From Bacillus aerolatus (GTDB lineage: Bacteria; Bacillota; Bacilli; Bacillales; Domibacillaceae): a stretch of DNA of 64,000 nt. Numbering within the stretch: position 1 is the first letter of the stretch; each line of letters begins with the position of its first letter. The DNA is taken from positions 124,001 through 188,000 of the forward strand of contig NZ_WEIO01000004.1 of NCBI RefSeq assembly GCF_009183655.1, given 5' to 3'. A model generated the notes under the pieces. The model made no database searches, was not told where the DNA came from, and was given only the letters and a program-made list of their open reading frames with translations. Both the position numbers and the translations under genes were made by a program. Shown here piece by piece: positions 53,015 to 62,116 of this stretch.

Positions 53015-53184
53015 TGTTAGATTAAATAAGGAAACTGAATTCATTTTGAAAAAATAAGAAACTTAAGTAGTGGGAGGAGCAGGGTTTTATGAAAAAAACA
53101 TACCAAATTAAAATAGGTGCCCCTCCCTCACTAGAATGGGCACCCGCTGATATTCCGACGGTGGATAAGCTTTTTGACGGATAA
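53015..53184 (+). pseudogene. Internally deleted copy of the NUDIX gene and its leader
   Basis: The leader from about 53015 (GTTAGATTAAATAAG, then TTAAGTAGTGGGAGGAG) and the first codons (MKKT, from ATG at 53089) match those of the NUDIX gene at 62223. The sequence then jumps to the last 27 or so codons (LEWAPADIPTVDKL), losing about 100 residues and the whole NUDIX box. The frame is kept, leaving a 31-aa ORF ending at 53184. It has no catalytic residues. Confidence 0.85.
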
Positions 53185-53307
53185 AAAAAGATCGAGTACG
53201 GCCAGCACCCGATCCAAGCAGCCACATGCCGCATAAATAGCATCTAACCTTAAAAACGACCATTGTTAAAGCTTCTATTACAACTTAGTTTGAATATCAT
53301 TCCACGC

Positions 53308-53572
53308 TTATAAAGAGGGTTCAATTTTAGCCATTCTTTCAGATCGTTCATTCATTAGATCCTTGCAAGTTAATCCGTTTTCCCCATACAATTTTTAACT
53401 AAGTAGCATTCGACACAATACCCGGCCATTTTTGGGTATAAACGCAATCCATATAGTAACCATAGATTTTAGCAGCTGAAACACCATTAAAATAATTCTT
53501 TATTTTTTCACATATTTCGATCGGCTTATGATATGAATCGAGTAACCACTCATCCGTTCGAATAATGCTCAT
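53308..53572 (-). pseudogene. Internally deleted, frameshifted copy of the DUF2268 protease gene
   Basis: The start (MSIIRTDEWLLDSYHKPIEI) and the last segment (DLMNERSERMAKIEPS, read in another frame) match the two ends of the gene at 44123-44905. About 170 residues between them, including HEYNH, are gone. The junction lies at a TATGG word present at both edges in the intact gene, and the reading frame is lost after it. Confidence 0.85.
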
Positions 53573-53706
53573 TTCATCTAACACCATTTGTGGAATTTAA
53601 ATAAATGTTCCTATACCTTTTACAAATTTTATAATTTAGGACATACATCCTTTCAGAAATCGTTCCAGTGAATAATATGTAGTAGGGATTAAAGAAAAGA
53701 GGTGTT

Positions 53707-53937
53707 ATGTGTATGTTTCCTATGGGACCAAGACGACGACCAATGCCCCCGTATCGCTCTGTTCCCCCGCGTAGACCATTTCAAGGCCGACAAAGTCCAT
53801 CTGCAGCAAATTTCATGTCCCTGTTTCAAAACTCTGATGGGAATCTGGACATAGAAAAGATTGTAGCCGCTGCGCAGCAAATTAATAAAATACAAAGTCA
53901 GATAAGTCCAATGATCTCCATGTTCATGAAAAAATAA
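53707..53937 (+). CDS. YppG-like small protein
   Basis: A protein of up to 76 aa: an Arg/Pro-rich N-terminus (FPMGPRRRPMPPYRSVPPRR) and a C-terminal helix (IVAAAQQINKIQSQISPMIS). This composition matches the YppG/YqfQ-like group of Bacillus, some of which are spore-associated. GAGGTG lies only three bases before the first ATG, so the ATG at 53713 is the likelier start. Confidence 0.65.
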   Translation: MCMFPMGPRRRPMPPYRSVPPRRPFQGRQSPSAANFMSLFQNSDGNLDIEKIVAAAQQINKIQSQISPMISMFMKK

Positions 53938-53961
53938 CATGCCCCCTTTTAACTGGAAGGT

Positions 53962-53997
53962 AAAAAAAAAAGAGAAAAGCTGCTTAGCGCTTTTCTC
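53962..53997 (-). terminator. Terminator of the yjbQ-like gene
   Basis: On the minus strand GAGAAAAGC pairs with GCTTTTCTC and is followed by ten T residues. Confidence 0.92.
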
Positions 53998-54017
53998 CTC
54001 TTTGCTTTATTGAGCCC

Positions 54018-54413
54018 TTATACGATTTTCACGTAAAAGGTGCGAGTACGCGGTCCATCAAATTCACAAAAATAAATTCCTTGCCACGTCCCTAAAAGCA
54101 AACGACCTTCAGTTATAATGACATGCTGCGACGCACCCACTGTACTTGCTTTCATATGTGCCGCGGTATTGCCTTCCGCGTGCCGATCCAGCTCATGTTC
54201 CCACGGATAAACTTCATCAAAGCGCCGGATCATATCACGTTTTACGTCTGGATCGGCATTTTCATTAATCGTAATGCCAGCTGTTGTGTGAGGACAATAA
54301 ACAACGGCTGCTCCGTCCCGTATGCCCTTTTCCATAATGAAATCCTGTACTTGTTGAGTGACATCGATCATTTGATCACGATTGTTCGTTTTTAAAGTGA
54401 ATGTTTTGAGCAT
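54018..54413 (-). CDS. YjbQ family protein (UPF0047)
   Basis: A 131-aa single-domain protein. [24 protein letters not shown] and the C-terminal [20 protein letters not shown] are diagnostic of YjbQ/UPF0047, a fold with a conserved His/metal pocket and weak thiamine phosphate synthase activity reported for some members. It is monocistronic with its own terminator; an AAGGAAG site lies before the ATG. Confidence 0.92.
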   Translation of the reverse strand: MLKTFTLKTNNRDQMIDVTQQVQDFIMEKGIRDGAAVVYCPHTTAGITINENADPDVKRDMIRRFDEVYPWEHELDRHAEGNTAAHMKASTVGASQHVIITEGRLLLGTWQGIYFCEFDGPRTRTFYVKIV

Positions 54414-54444
54414 GTTTTTCTTCCTTTCCTCACTGTTTTTTACA

Positions 54445-54664
54445 GGCTGTTTTCGTAAAGTTTGTTGCTATTTACCAAGTAGTGCGGATTGGTTGATTTC
54501 CGCTGCAGTTGCTCGCTTTCCGCGGGGCGGGCGGTGAGCCTCCTCGGCGTAAACGCCTGTGGGGTCTCACCTGTCCCGCTTCTCCCGCAGGAGTCTCGCA
54601 CTTCCGCTCCAATCAACCTTCAACAGTTTTCGTTTTAAAAGCAACAATCTTTTAGAAAAGAGCC
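54445..54664. mobile_element. MITE copy 3 (220 bp, inverted, TSD TTTTTACA)
   Basis: The element starts GGCTGTTTTCGTAAAGTTTG and ends ...AATCTTTTAGAAAAGAGCC, so it is in the opposite orientation to copies 1 and 2. TTTTTACA flanks it on both sides (54437-54444 and 54665-54672). The core is nearly the same as in copy 1, including GGCGTAAACGCC. Confidence 0.9.
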
Positions 54665-54893
54665 TTTTTACAAAATTCAAGATAAATGAACACTTAACCT
54701 ATTTAACATTATACTTTGGCGGCTCACACTCGATCAAAGCAACTACATGCCGCATGAAGAGCGGCTGGTCTAAAAGCGAATAAGTAGTATTTAGAAAAAA
54801 TGTAACTACCTTACTCTTTGGTCGGAGGCTAGGCGGTTACTTTTTTCTTTGTATAACGACCATCACAACAATAATGTTAACGTTGCCAGTTCT

Positions 54894-55811
54894 TTAAGAA
54901 TAAAGTTCTGTGAAGTCATACATATCATCAATTACCCCTTTGGTAATTTCTAAAAATTTATCTGTAGAAGCTTTATGAATTCTATCTTTAAATGTAACGA
55001 GACTTATTTTGATGACTAATCTAGAATCTTCTATTTCAACTATAGGCGGAAAATTAAAGCTTTCTAGTTTCAGGAAGGATTTTGGTAAAAAGGCAATTCC
55101 TAGACCCATTTGCACCATATTCAACATTGGCAAAGTTTCTGTCCCCCAATATATAACATTTGGAAAGAAACCGCTCGCTTGACATTCCTCAATAATTATT
55201 TCTGAAATTCCATGTCCAAAAGTAGTAGCCTGTAATAAAAACTTCTCGTCCTTTAGATCTTCTATCCTTACATCCCTTTTTTTCCGTAATAATCTATGAT
55301 TAGGAGGAAGAGCTAGCATTAATGGCTCAGTGAATAGTATTTCATTATGCAAATCATCCTTTTTAAACACATTTCTAACGATACCAACATCTAACTTATG
55401 ATTTCTTAATTCATCTAATATGTAAGATGTGTTACCTTCTTTTACGTTAATGACAATATTTGATGTATCATTTATTCTTTGTACCACCTTTGGAATAATA
55501 GTTAGATTGGCATTAGTTGAACAACCAACAGCAACCTGCCCTTTTAAGCCTTTATTTTGTTCGACCAACTCATTCATAATTGTATCAGCGGAAGCAATAA
55601 GATTTTTTGCACGATTGTAAAGCAACCGACCCGTATCTGTAAGAATTAACCTTTTCCCTCTTCTGTCGAATAATTGAACTCCTAATTCCAACTCTAGCTT
55701 TTTAATGACAGAACTTAAAGGAGGTTGTGTCATATTTAGTGCAATTGCTGCTTTTGTTAAAGAACCTTTTTCTACAATTTCGACGAAGTAACGAAGTTTT
55801 TGTATATCCAC
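54894..55811 (-). CDS. LysR-family transcriptional regulator
   Basis: A 305-aa LysR regulator: VDIQKLRYFVEIVEKGSLTK, then LNMTQPPLSSVIKKLELELG, and a two-lobe effector domain. The start GTG at 55811 follows GGGGAGGG; a TTG ten codons upstream lacks such a site. It is divergent from the NhaC/peptidase pair with about 600 bases between, and is its likely regulator. Confidence 0.86.
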   Translation of the reverse strand: MDIQKLRYFVEIVEKGSLTKAAIALNMTQPPLSSVIKKLELELGVQLFDRRGKRLILTDTGRLLYNRAKNLIASADTIMNELVEQNKGLKGQVAVGCSTNANLTIIPKVVQRINDTSNIVINVKEGNTSYILDELRNHKLDVGIVRNVFKKDDLHNEILFTEPLMLALPPNHRLLRKKRDVRIEDLKDEKFLLQATTFGHGISEIIIEECQASGFFPNVIYWGTETLPMLNMVQMGLGIAFLPKSFLKLESFNFPPIVEIEDSRLVIKISLVTFKDRIHKASTDKFLEITKGVIDDMYDFTELYS

Positions 55812-55841
55812 AGTCTCAAAATCCCTCCCCTTAATTTCCAA

Positions 55842-56428
55842 TTCTCTATTAATGCACTTTCAATAATGAATGTAACTAGATTAATTCCATTATATACATA
55901 TCGTGTATAAATAATAGATAATATATATATTTTACATTTATAAAAAACCAAGTTAATATAAAAACATAAAGTTCTGAATTAAAACATTATTCAAAAAATA
56001 ATCTAAATCCGTGATGTTCTTCGGTCATAGGACAAGAAAGCTTGAAAGCACCTGATTCACCAGTGAAGAGAAGAGTCTTTCGGCGACGCATAAAAATTGC
56101 TATTAATTTTTAATTTTGAAAACGCTTGCAAATTTTATCTTTAGCTAAAAGTAATCCAATTAAAATTATAGAGGTTATTGAGCAATGTGTTAATCAAAAA
56201 TAGTGAGCTGGAGGTTATCTATCAATGATAAACGTTGGTTTTTTATTGACAAAGGTACAAACGTATTTCGCAGTTGAACATGGCGTTCCATAAGTGTTTT
56301 TTGCCATAAGCAAGTGGTCACCAAAATTTCTCCTCCCCATGCAGGAGGAATGAAAATTGGATGAGCCCCTTTCCCCACCTGAATCGGCAAATTCCGAGAA
56401 GCTATTTAACTAAAAGGAGGACAAAGCG
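55842..56428. other. Long divergent regulatory region (LysR / NhaC)
   Basis: About 590 bases without a convincing gene. It holds the cre site at 56117. A 66-codon minus ORF at 56190-56390 has no ribosome site and I do not call it. The upper half is very AT-rich. Confidence 0.5.
56117..56130. promoter_or_regulatory. cre site (CcpA) upstream of the NhaC gene
   Basis: TGAAAACGCTTGCA matches the cre consensus TGNAANCGNWNNCA at every fixed position. It lies about 300 bases before the NhaC start, in the divergent region with the LysR gene. Confidence 0.8.
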
Positions 56429-57847
56429 ATGAAGAATTCAATCTCATTAACGAAAGCAATTACACTATTGATCGTTTCAATTCTAATTATCTTTGCAGGC
56501 TTACTGTTCGTTAAAGCTCCTGCAGCGATTGTACTTATCACTGCAGGAATAGCGGCTATTATTCTCTCACTATTGTGGGGGTTTAAATGGGAGGACATCG
56601 AAAACGATATTATCGATACCCTGCGAAAGGTGTTGCTTCCTATTTTGATTATGTTTGGTGTCGGGATGTTAATTGGAGCCTGGATGTTAGCAGGCACGAT
56701 CCCTGTCATCATATATTATGGTTTGTTAATTTTAAAACCATCGATATTTTTGGTTGCCGCCGCTCTGGCATGCGCTTTAATGTCTTTAATGACAGGAACT
56801 TCCTGGGGGACGATTGGTACCATTGGTGTCGCTCTTATGGGTGTTTCAATCGGATTTGGGATCCCTCCTCATTATAGCGCCGGAGCGATTGTGGCAGGAG
56901 CTTACTTTGGTGATAAACTGTCACCACTTTCTGATGGAACTATTATGGCAGCTGCTTTAACGGAAGTGAACATTGTTGAACACATTAAACATTTGATGTA
57001 CACGACCATACCTTGTTTTGTTATTTCCTTAATTCTTTATATCATCTTAGGTTTTCAGTTAGACGAACAAGTCCAAAATACGAAAAATATAGAATTAATC
57101 ATGTCTACACTGGAGGCGAATTTTAACTTAAGTCCAATCCTCTTGTTACCCCCTCTGATCGTATTGTTCTTAATTTTTAAACAGAAACCGACTTTACCTG
57201 TTTTTGGAATTGGAATTTTGCTAGGTTGTATATTGGCAGTGTTCTTTCAAGGTAGAGATCTTTTAGAAATAGCTAATACACTTAACAATGGTTTTACGGA
57301 TACAACAAATGTGAAAATCGTCAATGAAATGTTACAGCAAGGCGGATTATCGAGCATGTATAGTACAGTGGCTGTCATATTTGCTGCAGCTTTGTTTGGT
57401 GCCCCACTGAGAACATCGGGAGTCGTTCAAGTTATCTTGGAAAAGATCGTAAAAGTAGCTAAAACGGGGAAAACAATGATGGCGTCTTGTCTATCTATAC
57501 ACGGTCTCTTTTATACAATAACTGGTAGTTGGTACGTATCGTTTTCAGTATTCGGGCCAATGCTTGCACCATTGTATGATAAATATGGCCTTCATCGAAA
57601 AAACTTATCGAGAACACTTGAAGATTCAGGTTCCGCTTTTGGACCAGCGATTCCTTGGAGTACAACAGGTGTCTTTATCGCAAGCACTTTGAATGTTCCA
57701 ACTGGCCAATTTATTCTCTATACCCCAGTGGTCTATCTGGCAGTTGTATTTGCCCTTATTTACATTTTTACAGGGTTTGGCATTGCTAAGGCAGATCCCG
57801 AAGTTATTAAGGACAATATGAAGAAGGAAGCTGTCCTTCATGGGTGA
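56429..57847 (+). CDS. NhaC-family Na+/H+ antiporter-like transporter
   Basis: A 472-aa membrane protein with about 12 helices. GTSWGTIGTIGVALMGV and GAYFGDKLSPLSDGT are NhaC signatures, and a second copy of the charged motif occurs in LEDSGSAFGPAIPWSTTG. NhaC members include malate-H+/lactate-Na+ and amino-acid exchangers. The peptidase/deacylase gene downstream suggests uptake of an amino-acid derivative. Start ATG at 56429 has AAAGGAGGAC. Confidence 0.86.
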   Translation: MKNSISLTKAITLLIVSILIIFAGLLFVKAPAAIVLITAGIAAIILSLLWGFKWEDIENDIIDTLRKVLLPILIMFGVGMLIGAWMLAGTIPVIIYYGLLILKPSIFLVAAALACALMSLMTGTSWGTIGTIGVALMGVSIGFGIPPHYSAGAIVAGAYFGDKLSPLSDGTIMAAALTEVNIVEHIKHLMYTTIPCFVISLILYIILGFQLDEQVQNTKNIELIMSTLEANFNLSPILLLPPLIVLFLIFKQKPTLPVFGIGILLGCILAVFFQGRDLLEIANTLNNGFTDTTNVKIVNEMLQQGGLSSMYSTVAVIFAAALFGAPLRTSGVVQVILEKIVKVAKTGKTMMASCLSIHGLFYTITGSWYVSFSVFGPMLAPLYDKYGLHRKNLSRTLEDSGSAFGPAIPWSTTGVFIASTLNVPTGQFILYTPVVYLAVVFALIYIFTGFGIAKADPEVIKDNMKKEAVLHG

Positions 57848-57951
57848 AATATACGCGCGGGTCCCTACTAGGCCGGCAAGCCTTGTAATTGGGATCATCA
57901 CCTTCTCTGTTATTGAAAGAATTGTTTGGAATAAAATTAGGAGGGTTAAGC

Positions 57952-59151
57952 ATGGAAAAGCTTCTTAAAGAAGATTGTTACACAGAAGATGCCGTGTTAC
58001 AAAAAATCAATAATTACTTGGATAGCCAAAAAGAAAATGCTTTAAGATTCCTTGAAGAAATCGTTAATATTGATAGTTTCTCCTACGATAAAGACGGAGT
58101 TAATAGAGTTGGAGCAGTTATCCGCAAGAGACTAGAAGATTCCGGAATCCCTTATGAGATCCGTGAGAATGGGGAGTTTGGGGATCACATTATTGCCGTG
58201 ATTAAAGGAAAAAAACAAGGAAAAATCTTATTAATGGGGCATCAAGATACCCCTCATCCGCCGGGTACAACCTTACAACGCCCTTTTAAGATTGAAGGAA
58301 ATCTGTTGCGTGGGCCAGGCGTATCTGATATGAAAGCAGGCCTTGTATCCATGATTAATGCCGCCATTGCCTTACAAGAGTTTGCATACGAAGAAATGTG
58401 TGACATTGAATTACTATTTACACCCGAAGAAGAGATCGGCTCCCCTATATCAAGAAATGTGATTGCAGAGAGAGCCAAAGATGCTCTTGCTGTGTTTAAC
58501 TTAGAAGCCGCTCGACCAGATGGGTCAATCGTTACATCAAGAAAAGGCTCTGCTCACATGAAGATTGAAATTGAAGGAAGAGCAGCCCATGCCGGAGCTT
58601 TCATAGAAGATGGTATTAGTGCTAACGACGAACTCGCTTTAAAAATGGTTAAAATAAAACAGCTAATGGATGATAAAAAAGGGACGACTGTAAACTTTGG
58701 AAAAATTGAAGGAGGAATAAGTAATAATATGGTGTCTCCCTACGCTGTTGCTACAATCCACTCTGCCTTCTGGTCAGAAGAAGATTTTAACGAGCTTTAT
58801 GATCAAATTAAAGAAATTGTTGCAACACCGTATATCCCAGGAACAAAAAGTAAACTAACAGGCGGAATTGGCATACAGCCAATGGAAAAGCACGAAGGTG
58901 TTTCAAAAATGTACAATGTTGTTCAAAAAGCTGCTGAAGTCTTAAATTTAACAATAACTGAGCAACGGACGAAAGGCGCCGCAGATGCAGGCTTCACTGC
59001 TTCGTTAGGCGTTCCGACCATATGTGGGATGGGTCCCGTCGGTGGGAACTGGCATGCGGTGGACGAATATATGGAACTTGACACTTTTATCCCAAGAATG
59101 AAGCTATTAGCTAATTCCATTTTGCTATTTGTTAGAGAATCAAAATTATAA
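57952..59151 (+). CDS. M20-family peptidase/deacylase (ArgE/DapE type)
   Basis: A 399-aa zinc hydrolase. Metal and catalytic motifs are MGHQDTPHPPG (His, Asp), GVSDMKAGLVS (Asp bridge) and FTPEEEIGSP (catalytic Glu-Glu), with a dimerisation domain from about residue 180 (SAHMKIEIEGRAAHAG). Such enzymes remove acyl groups from amino acids or cleave dipeptides. The start at 57952 follows TTAGGAGGG; an ATG 21 codons upstream has none. It forms an operon with the NhaC gene. Confidence 0.87.
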   Translation: MEKLLKEDCYTEDAVLQKINNYLDSQKENALRFLEEIVNIDSFSYDKDGVNRVGAVIRKRLEDSGIPYEIRENGEFGDHIIAVIKGKKQGKILLMGHQDTPHPPGTTLQRPFKIEGNLLRGPGVSDMKAGLVSMINAAIALQEFAYEEMCDIELLFTPEEEIGSPISRNVIAERAKDALAVFNLEAARPDGSIVTSRKGSAHMKIEIEGRAAHAGAFIEDGISANDELALKMVKIKQLMDDKKGTTVNFGKIEGGISNNMVSPYAVATIHSAFWSEEDFNELYDQIKEIVATPYIPGTKSKLTGGIGIQPMEKHEGVSKMYNVVQKAAEVLNLTITEQRTKGAADAGFTASLGVPTICGMGPVGGNWHAVDEYMELDTFIPRMKLLANSILLFVRESKL

Positions 59152-59164
59152 ATTAATAAAACAG

Positions 59165-59202
59165 AGTACCATGCATATCATTTTTGCATGGTATCTTTTT
59201 TC
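59165..59202 (+). terminator. Terminator of the NhaC-peptidase operon
   Basis: GTACCATGCA pairs with TGCATGGTAT, followed by CTTTTTT, 14 bases past the stop. Confidence 0.88.
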
Positions 59203-59270
59203 CCTTCTCGGAATTCCCCCTGCTTTTTAGCAAACTCAATACCTTCACGCTGGGCAATCCTAATTTGTTT
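59202..59270 (-). pseudogene. Fragment of a serine resolvase/recombinase gene
   Basis: In the minus strand a 23-codon stretch reads RIAQREGIEFAKKQGEF, similar to the linker between catalytic and helix-turn-helix domains of Tn3-type resolvases (RQREGIxxAKxxG). There is no start or stop of its own. It ends at the 32-bp direct repeat. The match is short, so the call is tentative. Confidence 0.45.
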
Positions 59271-59297
59271 TTCCTAATACATAAACAGTCTCAATAT
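59266..59297 (+). repeat. 32-bp direct repeat, copy A
   Basis: A 32-base sequence beginning TGTTTTTCCTAATACATAAA is found here and at 62117-62148 with a single T/C difference. The two copies bracket the SLH surface-protein gene. Confidence 0.8.
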
Positions 59298-59366
59298 TAT
59301 CTTGATAGTGTCTAGCACCTAATTCCCTCTCCAAACATTTATATACTATATTGTGTTTTCCTCCAT

Positions 59367-59402
59367 TAAAATAGCCACCCTGAAAAACTAGGATGGCTAA
59401 AA
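59367..59402 (-). terminator. Terminator of the SLH-protein gene
   Basis: On the minus strand TTAGCCATCCT pairs with the AGGGTGGCTA arm (one mismatch) and runs into TTTTAA. Confidence 0.75.
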
Positions 59403-59444
59403 AACTACCTATTAGGAGCGGCTGTTTCCTCTTTAATTGTTCTT

Positions 59445-62036
59445 CTATTGAGCAGCTTTTTGCAGTGCTCGAGTCAAAAAGGCCGAAAATTGTCCTCTTG
59501 TAACATCTGCTGTTGGTTTAAAAGTATTATCCGGATAACCGACTGTGATTTGAGCTGCTAGAATGCGTTTGATTGATTCATATGCCGCCATATTTTCCGC
59601 GACATCAGAAAAATTGATTTTAGTCGTGTCCTGCAACTTAAAGGCTCTAGCTAAGAAAATAGCCATCTGACCGCGGGTAACGGTTTCGTCCGGGCGAAAT
59701 GTGCCATCCGGAAAACCCGTGATAATTTTGCTCTTATATGCAGCTGCGATGTAGCCGGCTGCTTTTGAAGAAGATGACACATCATTAAATGTCGTCTCTG
59801 TTGAATCGATTGTTAGCTCCAATGCACGGCCAATCATAATCGCGGCCTGTGCTCTCGTTACCGTTGTATTCGGCCGGAATGTTCCATCTGGAAAGCCAGT
59901 AATAATACCTTCATTACTTAAAGTGTAAATCTCATTGTAGAAACGTTCGCTTTTTAAGACATCAGAGAAAGAAATTACCGAAGCAACCTGCTTTACCGTA
60001 ACTTCTTTTGCTTCACTTATGTTTCCGGCTTTATCTGTTGCAGTGATCGTTAACTTTGTTCCTGCTTTTTGGACAGGAATTATTGCAATAAATTTCCCAT
60101 CAGCATCAACGGAGACGGTAGTTAATACTGTCGTGCCAGCCTTAACCGTCACGGTAGAACCTGCTTCCGCTGTTCCTGCCACACTCGTAGATTTCTCTGT
60201 TACTTCATTTACATTTGGAACGCCTGGAGCAGTCACATCTTTTACGATAACTTCTTTCGCTTCACTTATGTTTCCGTCTTTATCTGTTGCAGTGATCGTT
60301 AACTTTGTTCCTGCTTTTTGGACAGGAATTATTGCAATAAATTTCCCATCAGCATCAACGGAGACGGTAGTTAATACTGTCGTACCAGTCTTAACCGTCA
60401 CGGTAGAACCTGCTTCCGCTGTTCCTGTTACACTCGTGGATTTCTCCGTTACTTCATTTACATCTGGAACGCCTGGAGCAGTCGCATCTTTTACGATAAC
60501 TTCTTTCGCTTCACTTATGTTTCCTTCTTTATCTGTTGCAGTGATCGTTAACTTTGTTCCCGCTTTTTGGACGGGAATTGTTGCGGTAAATTTCCCATCA
60601 GCATCAACGGAGACGGTAGTTAATACTGTCGTGCCAGCCTTAACCGTCACGGTAGACCCTGCTTCTGCTGTTCCTGTCACATTCGTGGATTTCTCCGTTA
60701 CTTCATTTACATCTGGAACGCCTGGAGCAGTCGCATCTTTTACGATAACTTCTTTCGCTTCACTTATGTTTCCTTCTTTATCTGTTGCAGTGATCGTTAA
60801 CTTTGTTCCCGCTTTTTGGACGGGAATTGTTGCGGTAAATTTCCCATCAGCATCAACGGAGACGGTAGTTAATACTGTCGTGCCAGCCTTAACCGTCACG
60901 GTAGACCCTGCTTCTGCTGTTCCTGTCACATTCGTGGATTTCTCCGTTATTTCACTTACACTTGGAACGCCTGGAGCGGTCGCATCTTTTACGATCACTT
61001 CTTTCGCCTCGCTCATGTTTCCGACTTTATCTGTTGCAGTGACCGTTAACTTTGTTCCCGCTTTTTGGACGGGAATTGTTGCGGTAAATTTCCCATCCGT
61101 ACCAACAGTGACGCTAGTTAATACTGTCGCACCAGCCTTAATCGTCACGATGGATCCCACTTCGGCTGTTCCTGTCACACTCGTATGATTATCGCTCACT
61201 TCATTAACTATTGGAGAATTCGGAGGAACTATATCATTAGAAACAATAAATGTTTGATAAAAATTACTTCCTTCACGTGGGAACAAGCTACTTTGATTTC
61301 CTACTTTATCAACAAAGTAAACCCAAGATGTATACCATACACCATTTATTGCATTACTAGGCACTCTATACGTACCTTCATATTTCTTTGTGGTAGAGTT
61401 ATATGTTAGATAAACATATTGATCTGTATCTCCACCTTGCTTCTTTACTTGTACCACTCGATGTGTAGTAACATCCGAGATGCCCGATTCCAAATCTTCT
61501 GCCTCGACTTGAATATGGATCTCATCCCCTGGCTGAACTGCTGTTTTATCAAGCTTTATACTCTTTAGTGTTGGCGGGGTTAAATCATTACTTCCATTAG
61601 AAACGCTAAATGTTTGATAAAAGTTACTTCCTTCACGCGGGAACAAGCTACTTTGATTTCCTACTTTATCAACAAAGTAAATCCATGATGTATACCATGT
61701 ACCATTGATTGCATTGCTTGGCACTCTATACGTACCTTCGTATTTCTTGGTGGTAGAGTTATATGTTAGGTAAACATATTGATCTGTATCTCCACCTTGC
61801 TTCTTTACTTGTACCACTCGATGTGTAGTAACATCCGAGATGCCCGATTCCAAATCTTCTGCCTCGACTTGAATATGGATCTCATCCCCTGGCTGAACTG
61901 CTGTTTTATCAAGCTTTATACTCTTTAGTGTTGGCGGGGTTAAATCTGTTGACGCTAAAACCGGTAAGATATCACCTAGCGAAAAAGCAATAATTAATGT
62001 AAAAGCTATCATAGCTCTCACTCGCTGTTTAAACAT
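59445..62036 (-). CDS. S-layer-homology surface protein with Ig-like repeats
   Basis: An 863-aa secreted protein. Residues 1-29 are a signal peptide (hydrophobic core AFTLIIAFSLG, cleavage near VLA). Two near-identical repeats of about 115 residues follow (LTPPTLKSIKLDKTAV start), then five Ig-like repeats of about 82 residues (VTGTAEAGSTVTVKAGTTVL) and three SLH domains from about residue 685 (ITGFPDGTFRP). SLH domains bind pyruvylated cell-wall polymer. The Ig-like units 2-5 are almost identical in DNA, showing recent expansion. Role: wall-anchored stalk or adhesin; ligand unknown. Confidence 0.92.
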   Translation of the reverse strand: MFKQRVRAMIAFTLIIAFSLGDILPVLASTDLTPPTLKSIKLDKTAVQPGDEIHIQVEAEDLESGISDVTTHRVVQVKKQGGDTDQYVYLTYNSTTKKYEGTYRVPSNAINGTWYTSWIYFVDKVGNQSSLFPREGSNFYQTFSVSNGSNDLTPPTLKSIKLDKTAVQPGDEIHIQVEAEDLESGISDVTTHRVVQVKKQGGDTDQYVYLTYNSTTKKYEGTYRVPSNAINGVWYTSWVYFVDKVGNQSSLFPREGSNFYQTFIVSNDIVPPNSPIVNEVSDNHTSVTGTAEVGSIVTIKAGATVLTSVTVGTDGKFTATIPVQKAGTKLTVTATDKVGNMSEAKEVIVKDATAPGVPSVSEITEKSTNVTGTAEAGSTVTVKAGTTVLTTVSVDADGKFTATIPVQKAGTKLTITATDKEGNISEAKEVIVKDATAPGVPDVNEVTEKSTNVTGTAEAGSTVTVKAGTTVLTTVSVDADGKFTATIPVQKAGTKLTITATDKEGNISEAKEVIVKDATAPGVPDVNEVTEKSTSVTGTAEAGSTVTVKTGTTVLTTVSVDADGKFIAIIPVQKAGTKLTITATDKDGNISEAKEVIVKDVTAPGVPNVNEVTEKSTSVAGTAEAGSTVTVKAGTTVLTTVSVDADGKFIAIIPVQKAGTKLTITATDKAGNISEAKEVTVKQVASVISFSDVLKSERFYNEIYTLSNEGIITGFPDGTFRPNTTVTRAQAAIMIGRALELTIDSTETTFNDVSSSSKAAGYIAAAYKSKIITGFPDGTFRPDETVTRGQMAIFLARAFKLQDTTKINFSDVAENMAAYESIKRILAAQITVGYPDNTFKPTADVTRGQFSAFLTRALQKAAQ
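60000..61225 (-). repeat. Five tandem 246-bp repeats within the SLH gene
   Basis: The words GCTTCACTTATGTTTCC, AACTTTGTTCCYGCTTTTTGG and GAGACGGTAGTTAATACTG recur about every 246 bases. The middle copies differ by only a few bases; the one nearest the N-terminus is more diverged. Such DNA is prone to slipped recombination. Confidence 0.88.
61222..61950 (-). repeat. Two near-identical direct repeats of about 350 bp in the SLH gene
   Basis: The segment with CTTCCTTCACG...AGCTTTATACTCTTTAGTG occurs twice (from about 61240 and about 61600), differing at few positions. They encode the two N-terminal domains of the SLH protein. Confidence 0.88.
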
Positions 62037-62116
62037 TAAGAAGACTTCCTTTCCATGTTCCCTTATTTTCCTTCCTACTAATATATAACACTCTAAAAGG
62101 ACCGAATTAATTATAC

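Noticed and set aside
56190-56390. A 66-codon minus ORF in the LysR/NhaC gap
   Set aside because: There is no ribosome site, no recognisable family, and it lies in a regulatory region.
60019-61188. A 389-codon open frame on the plus strand opposite the SLH gene
   Set aside because: It has no ribosome site and mirrors the repeat structure of the real gene. Thr/Val/Ala-rich repeats on one strand leave the other strand open by composition.
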